A DNA stretch of 19,020 nt from Pelomonas sp036404855 (GTDB lineage: Bacteria; Pseudomonadota; Gammaproteobacteria; Burkholderiales; Burkholderiaceae_C): NCBI RefSeq assembly GCF_036404855.1, contig NZ_DASWYS010000148.1, positions 1-19,020 on the forward strand, in the 5' to 3' direction. Positions 15,130-19,020 of this stretch are shown here, piece after piece (position 1 is the stretch's first letter; the number at the start of each line of letters is the position of its first letter). The notes under the pieces were generated by a model. That model ran no database searches and was not told the origin of the DNA. It saw only the letters and a list, made by a program, of their open reading frames with translations. The position numbers and the translations under genes are program-made.

Positions 15130-15677
15130 GATCCTTTCGGCAGGCGTGCTGCCAGCCAGTCGTGCACGTCGGCGCGGATGTGCCGGCCCTTGAGGATGAA
15201 GTCCTCGAACCGGCTCGGCACGAAGGGCGCGAACAGCAGCGGCATGCGGGCCTCGTCCGGCGTGCGGTCGGCCTTGCGTGAATTGCAGGCGCGGCAGGCC
15301 GCGACCGTGTTCATCCAGGTCAAGCGCCCGCCGCGGCTGGCCGGCACGATGTGGTCCACCGTCAGCAGGCGAGCGTCGAGATGCTCGCTGCAGTAGGCGC
15401 AGGTGTTGCGATCGCGCTTGATGACCTTGCCCTTGCTGTAGGCCGGCGCAATGTCGAAGAGGTTGAGCCTCGACGAGCCACGCAGCGCCACGATGGGCGG
15501 CACCTCCAGCACCGACTGGCGGCCGCTGGCGATGTTGATGCCGCCGCGCAGCACGGCCAGCGGGCGCTCGCCGGCCGACCACACGATGGCGTCGGTGGCG
15601 ACGAGCGTGGCGGCCTGCTCCACCGAGATCCAGGCCTGCGGGAGGCCGGTGATGTCCAACTGCAGAACGTCGTGCAT
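15117..15677 (-). CDS. HNH endonuclease family protein
   Basis: The 186-residue protein has a C-terminal HNH (beta-beta-alpha-metal) nuclease domain at about 88-140: zinc cysteine pair C93/C96 (CAYC), DHIVPASRGG with D108-H109, N123 in TWMNTV, and second zinc pair C128/C131 (CRAC) followed by N132. The N-terminal ~85 residues are a small alpha/beta region with no assigned role. HNH enzymes of this kind cleave DNA, sometimes RNA; the substrate is not known for this family. ATG 15677 is supported by an excellent AAAGGAGG (15683-15690) with 5-base spacing, so a longer frame to 15725 is rejected. The gene stands between tRNA genes on the same strand: the miniature tRNA lies about 120 bases downstream and an unrecognised exported-protein gene upstream. 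Related HNH genes are common and single in betaproteobacteria, so the neighbourhood may be incidental. Confidence 0.85.
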   Translation of the reverse strand: MHDVLQLDITGLPQAWISVEQAATLVATDAIVWSAGERPLAVLRGGINIASGRQSVLEVPPIVALRGSSRLNLFDIAPAYSKGKVIKRDRNTCAYCSEHLDARLLTVDHIVPASRGGRLTWMNTVAACRACNSRKADRTPDEARMPLLFAPFVPSRFEDFILKGRHIRADVHDWLAARLPKGSRLS

Positions 15678-15756
15678 GCTGACCTCCTTTCTGTCTGGCA
15701 CGAACACAGGCGCGGCGATCGGCATGGGTGTCGATCGCGGGCTACGCCATGGAGAA

Positions 15757-15780
15757 GCGCCGCTGCGCAGGCAGCGGCGC
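15757..15780. other. Strong hairpin between the exported-protein and HNH genes
   Basis: GCGCCGCTG / CAGCGGCGC pair over 9 bp with a 6-base loop. No T-run follows on either strand, so it is a weak terminator candidate or a processing/stability hairpin. Confidence 0.4.
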
Positions 15781-15861
15781 CTGATAGGGTGTCCCCGGGG
15801 CGCTGTGGCGAGCCGCGGCCGGGCTTCCTGGCCGGAAGTTCTTGGCCACGCAGGGCGCGGT

Positions 15862-16755
15862 TCAGCGAGGTGCGCTGGCGGCGGGATCCACCGCCTTGGG
15901 CTGAGTGACGTAGACGCTGGACTTGCCGCGCACCGAGGTGTAGGCCGATCGCTCGGCCAGGGCCAGCAGCTTGCCTGTCATGACCCGCAGCGGGATCTGG
16001 TCGGCGACGTCGATGGCCGTGGCCCTCGGGTCTGCGTACTTCACGTTGTCGAGTTGCCGCTTGCGGCCCAGCACTTCCAGGGTGCGCGCATCCAGCGTGA
16101 TGCGCTGGAAATACATGTAGGCCGCGATGTAGGTCGACGACCGACCGGTCTCGCCCGTGTTGGGGTCGACGGTCTTGTAGTCGGAGTCGTTGGCAGCGGC
16201 GGGCTCGGACGTCACGGCACTGATGGCACCGGTGTCGTCCCACTCCACGGCGACATCGCCCTTGGAGAGAGGCTGCACATAGAAGCCTACGCCCGAGAGC
16301 TTGCGGCCCATGCCCCCAACGCTCTCGAAGAAATAGCTGGGCAGGATCACCTCGATGCGGTCCCAGCCGGCGCGGGCCGGCTGGGCCTTCAGATGTTCCT
16401 TGAGCGCCGCCAGGGTCAGCGTCTCGCGTTCCTTGCCCTGCGCGCTGGCAAGCTGGCGCTGGACTTCGGGGGGCGCCGTCCATGCCAACAGCACGCGCTG
16501 CGCCTGGGGTTCTTCCTCTTCGATCGCTTGATCCAGCCCTTTCAGGACGGCCATGTTCAAGGCCTGGCCGTTGATCGAGAAGCTCTTGCGGATGAAAGGC
16601 TCGCGGTGGCTGCCCGTGCGCTCGCGCTGGCGGACGACATCCACCTGATCCCCGACGGCCGCGAGCAGCGCAACCGTGGGCGCCTTCGCCGGAGGTTGCG
16701 CCCAGGCGCCGAGGCTGAAGAATGCTGCGGCAAAGATGCTGGCCAGGTGCTTCAA
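15862..16755 (-). CDS. Exported protein of unknown function
   Basis: I do not recognise this family. With a TTG start at 16755 the protein has 297 residues and a clean signal peptide (MKHLASIFAAAFFSLGAWA, cut before Q20); AAAGG lies 7 bases upstream. A GTG at 16779 would add eight residues but has no ribosome binding site. The mature part is soluble, cysteine-free and mixed alpha/beta, with an acidic patch IEEEEPQAQ, a repeated use of basic pairs, and a Ser/Pro-rich end. The middle segment (WDRIEVILPSYFFESVGGMGRKLSGVGFYV, shown by ends only: W131 region to about 160) looks like a folded core. It is periplasmic or secreted by prediction. It lies between the tRNA-Arg/Glu pair and the HNH gene on the same strand, with a strong hairpin upstream. 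Whether it belongs functionally to the RNA cluster is unknown. Confidence 0.7.
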   Translation of the reverse strand: MKHLASIFAAAFFSLGAWAQPPAKAPTVALLAAVGDQVDVVRQRERTGSHREPFIRKSFSINGQALNMAVLKGLDQAIEEEEPQAQRVLLAWTAPPEVQRQLASAQGKERETLTLAALKEHLKAQPARAGWDRIEVILPSYFFESVGGMGRKLSGVGFYVQPLSKGDVAVEWDDTGAISAVTSEPAAANDSDYKTVDPNTGETGRSSTYIAAYMYFQRITLDARTLEVLGRKRQLDNVKYADPRATAIDVADQIPLRVMTGKLLALAERSAYTSVRGKSSVYVTQPKAVDPAASAPR

Positions 16756-16808
16756 GATCGAACCTTTCAAAGGGAGCACGAGTCACCGTTACCGGATGAT
16801 TATGGGGC

Positions 16809-16833
16809 GCCGGCTCGGCGTTGCCGAGCCGGC
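16809..16833. other. 11-bp perfect hairpin between tRNA-Glu and the exported-protein gene
   Basis: GCCGGCTCGGC and GCCGAGCCGGC pair perfectly around a 3-base loop. There is no T-run on the minus strand, so if it ends the tRNA transcript it would need Rho; it could equally be an RNase processing site between tRNA and mRNA. Confidence 0.5.
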
Positions 16834-16935
16834 AGCAGTGAAGGTTGTCGGTGACGGGTTCCGACGCCGCCCAATCGTTGCGGCCGGTTTGCGCCTCTCG
16901 AGGCGTGAGTTCGCCAAGAGGCTTCAGGTCAGCGG

Positions 16936-17010
16936 TGGTACCCCGTGCGGGAGTTGAACCCGCCTCTTCGGCTTGAACGGCCGAGGACCTCACCGGTAGT
17001 CCAGCGGGGC
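16936..17010 (-). tRNA. tRNA-Glu(TTC), unusual sequence, CCA encoded
   Basis: Minus-strand cloverleaf: acceptor GCCCCGC/ACGGGGT (G1-T72 wobble, C7-A66 mismatch), a short D stem GAC/GTC, anticodon stem TCGGC/GCCGA with loop CGTTCAA (anticodon TTC), a 4-nt variable loop (lack of base 47 is a known glutamate identity feature), T arm GCGGG-TTCAACT-CCCGC, A73 and encoded CCA. It lacks the T11-A24 pair of standard tRNA-Glu (here A11-T24) and differs widely from the usual Burkholderiales tRNA-Glu as I know it. It lies 7 bases after tRNA-Arg. Confidence 0.85.
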
Positions 17011-17017
17011 GTTGTGG

Positions 17018-17095
17018 TGGTGCCTCATGAACGATTCGAACGTTCGTCCTCCGGCTTCGTAGACCGGCGCTCTGACTCCACTGAGCTAACGAGGC
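17018..17095 (-). tRNA. tRNA-Arg(ACG), unusual sequence, CCA encoded
   Basis: Minus-strand cloverleaf with good pairing: acceptor GCCTCGT/ATGAGGC, D stem GCTC/GAGC with GG then A in the loop (A20 is an arginine identity base), anticodon stem CCGGT/GCCGG with loop CTACGAA (anticodon ACG), variable loop AGGAC, T arm GAACG-TTCGAAT-CGTTC, A73 and encoded CCA. The acceptor and T-arm sequences are unlike the standard tRNA-Arg(ACG) of betaproteobacteria that I know. It is the first tRNA after the boxA leader. Confidence 0.88.
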
Positions 17096-17323
17096 TTGAA
17101 GAAATCCATCTCGGCTGTGTCCACACGCGACGCGGCCGGCCTGCGCAAGCCGGAGATGCGTCGCTGCACGCGACAGGCGGCCGCCCGAGCGCACATGCAC
17201 ACCGAACCGGCCGGTGCTTGTGCGTGGGCACACCCGAGATGGGGCAGGCCGCCGGGCGAACCCGGCGCCTGCCTTGATGTGAGTGCGTCGCCGGTGTTGG
17301 CCGGCACCGCACCCGGTGCGAGT
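17096..17323 (-). other. Structured leader between boxA and tRNA-Arg
   Basis: These 228 bases hold no credible gene but are rich in inverted repeats. The best is 17243-17273: GGCAGGC and GCCTGCC flank GCCGGG/CCCGGC around a CGAA loop, which reads as a UUCG tetraloop on the minus strand (13 bp with one bulge). Smaller repeats such as CGCACCGGGTGCG lie next to boxA. It is probably the 5' leader of the tRNA transcript, to be removed by processing; a structured RNA cannot be excluded. Confidence 0.45.
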
Positions 17324-17334
17324 TGTTAAAGAGC
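17324..17334 (-). promoter_or_regulatory. boxA-like antitermination element
   Basis: The minus strand reads GCTCTTTAACA, identical to 11 of the 12 bases of the E. coli rRNA boxA (TGCTCTTTAACA). BoxA RNA binds NusB-S10 and lets RNA polymerase pass Rho-dependent terminators in rRNA operons. Here it lies about 230 bases before tRNA-Arg, in the correct orientation, with no rRNA gene in the window. Confidence 0.75.
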
Positions 17335-17398
17335 GTGCCGGGCGCCAGGCACCACGGCAGTCCGAAGATCGGACGCCGCCGGGCATTCCCGGCGGTGG

Positions 17399-17437
17399 AA
17401 AAAGCAAAAGGCCCGGTTCCTTGCGGAGACCGGGCCT
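17399..17437 (-). terminator. Strong intrinsic terminator upstream of boxA
   Basis: The minus strand shows AGGCCCGGT / ACCGGGCCT plus inner TCC-GCAA-GGA (a GNRA loop), followed by TTTTGCTTTTT. It lies 23 bases after the small ORF and would end any transcript from the promoter near 17739 before it reaches boxA, unless read-through or antitermination occurs. Two further hairpins (17376-17395, CCGCCGGG/CCCGGCGG; 17361-17373) follow it. Confidence 0.88.
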
Positions 17438-17460
17438 CGAATGAGCATGGAAGGGCGGCG

Positions 17461-17739
17461 TCAGCCGGGTCCTTCACCCGATAGGTTGTTGTCATCACTC
17501 TCACGACCGAAGTCATGGGCATAGGCGACCGGCGCGAACGAGTCCGCCAGCTTTGATCCCCGGCCCTGCGCCATCGGCACGGCATCGCATCGGCTCAAGG
17601 AGCCGGTGTGGGCGATGGCGGTGACGAGATGGCGAAGCATGGCGGGCTCGAAGTCGTTGGGTCGCTGGTTCAGGGTGGAAAGGCTCAAGTGCTTTGAGCG
17701 AATCCATGCATTGTTAAGAATGTTCACGCGACTCGTCAA
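17461..17739 (-). CDS. Doubtful small ORF in a promoter-to-terminator unit
   Basis: An open frame of 92 codons begins at TTG 17739 and stops just before a strong terminator. I recognise no family. The TTG itself forms the first bases of a likely -35 box, so translation from there is improbable; an internal ATG at 17640 would give 59 residues (MLRHLVTAIAHTG...) but lacks a ribosome binding site. The product has no signal peptide, no membrane helix and an acidic, Gly-rich end. The region may instead produce a ~300-nt non-coding RNA. Confidence 0.25.
   Translation of the reverse strand: MTSRVNILNNAWIRSKHLSLSTLNQRPNDFEPAMLRHLVTAIAHTGSLSRCDAVPMAQGRGSKLADSFAPVAYAHDFGRESDDNNLSGEGPG
17711..17739 (-). 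promoter_or_regulatory. Sigma70-like promoter reading into the tRNA/RtcB island
   Basis: The minus strand has TTGACG (17739-17734), a 17-base spacer and TAACAA (17716-17711; AACAAT one base on matches TATAAT at four positions). Start would be near 17703. It faces the HTH gene promoter, with about 25 bases between them. Confidence 0.5.
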
Positions 17740-17754
17740 GCGTCGAGCACCACC

Positions 17755-17785
17755 TAGAATGCATGTGAAGTGTTTTCACAACACT
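17755..17785 (+). promoter_or_regulatory. -10 element and overlapping palindromes before the HTH gene
   Basis: TAGAAT at 17755-17760 matches the -10 consensus at five of six positions; no good -35 is seen. Directly after it lie two overlapping inverted repeats, GTGAA-N5-TTCAC (17765-17779) and AGTGTT-N5-AACACT (17769-17785), just at the expected transcription start. This is a likely operator, probably for the HTH protein itself. Confidence 0.5.
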
Positions 17786-17805
17786 GTGCGCCGCCATTCC
17801 TTCCC

Positions 17806-18174
17806 ATGTCCAGTCCCGCCACCATCCGCCGGCTCAACGTCATCGCGTTGTTCCAGTCCTTCGCCGAAGAGCGCATCACGGCGGGCGATCCGCCCAAGGG
17901 ACTGGAGGCTGCATGGGCCGCGCGCATCGGCGTCAGCGGCGCGACCTGGTCGATGGCCAAGAGCGGCGCACGCCCCCTGGGCGACCGGCTGGCTCGGCAG
18001 ATCGAGCACCTCTGCGGCAAGGAGGCCGGCTGGCTCGACGAAGCCCGGGAGCCCGCGGGCCTGACGCCGGCGGAGCAGCAGTTCCTGGCGCTCGCGCTGA
18101 AGACCTACCGTGGCACCAACAGTGACGGTCGCAAGAAGCTCAGGCAGTGGCTGAAGGAGTTCGGCGCGGCCTGA
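17806..18174 (+). CDS. Small XRE-like helix-turn-helix regulator
   Basis: The 122-residue protein has a lambda-repressor-like HTH: AAWAARIGVSGATWSMAKSG at about 35-54 followed by RPLGDRLARQIE (56-67), the pattern of Cro/CI-type short regulators that end 'GWLDE' (75-79). A C-terminal helical stretch (TPAEQQFLALALKTYR, 87-102) may mediate dimerisation. ATG 17806 is the first start that gives the normal family N-terminus; an earlier GTG at 17770 falls inside the palindromes. No Shine-Dalgarno site is visible. The gene is divergent from the promoter of the tRNA/RtcB island, so besides autoregulation it could control that promoter. No phage structural genes are near. Confidence 0.75.
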   Translation: MSSPATIRRLNVIALFQSFAEERITAGDPPKGLEAAWAARIGVSGATWSMAKSGARPLGDRLARQIEHLCGKEAGWLDEAREPAGLTPAEQQFLALALKTYRGTNSDGRKKLRQWLKEFGAA

Positions 18175-18193
18175 GGCCTGCCGGCCGCGTCCC

Positions 18194-19020
18194 TCAGTCC
18201 GCTGTGGTGACGATCAACGCGACGTTGCTGCCACCGAAGGCGAAGGAGTTGGACATCGCCGCCCGCAGCGGCGTGGCACGTGCCTCGCCGATGATGATGT
18301 CGGCCTGATCGGACAGTGCGCTGGTGCGTACATGCGCGCTAGGCGGCAGCGCCTGGCGGCGCAGCGCCTGCACCGTGGCCACCAGCTCCAGCGCGCCGCC
18401 GGCACCGATCAGGTGGCCGTGCAGCGCCTTGGTGGCGGACACCGGAACGGCGCGCCGGCCGAACACGGTCGCCACGGACTCCGCCTCGACGGCATCGCCG
18501 ACCTCGGTGGCCGTGCCATGGGCGTTGATGTAGCCGATCTCCGCCGACGCGAGGTCGGCGTCGCGCAACGCGGCGCCCATCGCGCGCGCCTGCCCGGCGG
18601 CGTCGGGCCGCGACAAGTGCACTGCGTCGACGCTGTGCCCGTAACCGGCCAGTACGGCCAGCGGCGTGGCGCCACGGGCGCGGGCGTGGGCCTCGGTCTC
18701 AAGGACGAGGGCCGCGGCACCCTCGCCCAGCACCAGGCCCTTGCGCGCATCGTCGAAGGGGCGGCAGCTCTGCGCGGGCTGGTCGCTGTCCAGCGGTGCC
18801 ATGACGCCCATGGCCTGCCAGCCGAGGGCGCTGCCGATGTGCAGCATGGCCTCCGAACCGCCCACCAGTGCAACGTCGGCGCGGCCATTGCGCAGCAGCC
18901 ACAGCGCCTCGCCGATGGCCTGGGCCGACGACGCGCAGGCATTGGAGACCGCGAGCTGGGCCGCGCGCAGCTGGTGGCGCATCGCGAGGTGGGACGCGGC
19001 CGAGTTCGCCATCACCCGCA
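18194..19020 (-). CDS. Beta-ketoacyl-ACP synthase, KAS II type (C-terminal part)
   Basis: The frame is open to the window edge, so the N-terminal ~135 residues of a ~410-residue enzyme are missing. It condenses acyl groups with malonyl-ACP in fatty acid or polyketide-like synthesis. The thiolase-fold catalytic set is present: nucleophile Cys in SNACASS (coded near 18935), first His in NAHGTAT and second His in TKALHGHLIGAGG, plus FAFGGSNVAL at the end. It is convergent with the HTH gene (19-base gap). Whether it is FabF for membrane lipids or a specialised synthase (for example of an aryl polyene cluster) depends on genes outside the window. Confidence 0.88.
   Translation of the reverse strand, partial: RVMANSAASHLAMRHQLRAAQLAVSNACASSAQAIGEALWLLRNGRADVALVGGSEAMLHIGSALGWQAMGVMAPLDSDQPAQSCRPFDDARKGLVLGEGAAALVLETEAHARARGATPLAVLAGYGHSVDAVHLSRPDAAGQARAMGAALRDADLASAEIGYINAHGTATEVGDAVEAESVATVFGRRAVPVSATKALHGHLIGAGGALELVATVQALRRQALPPSAHVRTSALSDQADIIIGEARATPLRAAMSNSFAFGGSNVALIVTTAD

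Noticed and set aside
15362..17407. A 681-codon minus-strand frame through tRNAs and two genes
   Set aside because: It crosses the tRNA-Arg and tRNA-Glu genes and the real exported-protein and HNH frames; the composition is that of a shadow.
18165..18189. Terminator between the HTH and KAS genes
   Set aside because: CGCGGCC/GGCCGCG can pair over 7 bp, but the loop is 11 bases and there is no T-run on either strand.
11163..19020. Prophage or plasmid island
   Set aside because: Variant tRNAs and a CI/Cro-like regulator hinted at it, but there is no integrase, structural gene, direct repeat or transposase, and base composition matches the flanks.
1..19020. CRISPR array, insertion sequence or rRNA gene
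   Set aside because: No regularly spaced repeats, no transposase motifs, and no rRNA sequence were seen; boxA is the only rRNA-like element.

Overview
The window is a GC-rich (roughly 70%) chromosomal segment that looks like a betaproteobacterium of the order Burkholderiales, perhaps the Roseateles/Rubrivivax/Leptothrix side. The clues are base composition, a PEP-CTERM exported protein, a DsbD-ScsB/thioredoxin pair, and the style of the glutaminase, HNH and slipin genes. This placement is an inference from gene style; no rRNA gene is present to confirm it.

Left part (1-5031): the end of a DTW-domain tRNA-modifying enzyme, then a DsbD/ScsB-like membrane thiol-disulfide reductase and a periplasmic thioredoxin-fold protein in one tight plus-strand operon. 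A convergent glutaminase gene (glsA) follows, and divergent to it a short RlmI/RlmK-type SAM methyltransferase. Positions 5332-8571 hold a two-gene surface/export unit: a PEP-CTERM protein, then a large lipoprotein with a PHP-type metallohydrolase core, an Ig-like domain and a PPC domain. The unit ends at a clear intrinsic terminator.

Middle part (8591-11032, minus strand): a membrane sensor with one c-type heme motif (DUF3365/Tll0287-like plus HAMP, no output domain), followed by a soluble Hanks-type Ser/Thr kinase whose C-terminal tail carries the same ~60-residue module twice. They look like a split sensor/kinase pair.

The most interesting part is 11129-17740, all on the minus strand. Read in the direction of transcription it holds: a sigma70-like promoter; a ~300-nt unit ending at a strong terminator; a boxA antitermination element like those of rRNA operons; tRNA-Arg(ACG) and tRNA-Glu(TTC) of unusual sequence; an unrecognised exported protein; an HNH endonuclease; a 54-nt miniature tRNA-like gene with acceptor stem and CCA but no D or anticodon arm; a complete but odd tRNA-Thr(TGT) that shares one base with it; a slipin-like SPFH protein; an SDH/Clp-fold serine protease; the RNA ligase RtcB; and a strong terminator. 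RtcB rejoins broken tRNAs. A dedicated set of variant tRNAs, a nuclease, a slipin/protease pair and a boxA leader on the same strand suggests an RNA-damage/repair island with its own tRNA pool. The parts are seen directly; that they form one system is inference.

Right end (17755-19020): a small HTH regulator with overlapping palindromes at its own start region, divergent from the island promoter, and the C-terminal two thirds of a KAS II-type beta-ketoacyl-ACP synthase running out of the window.
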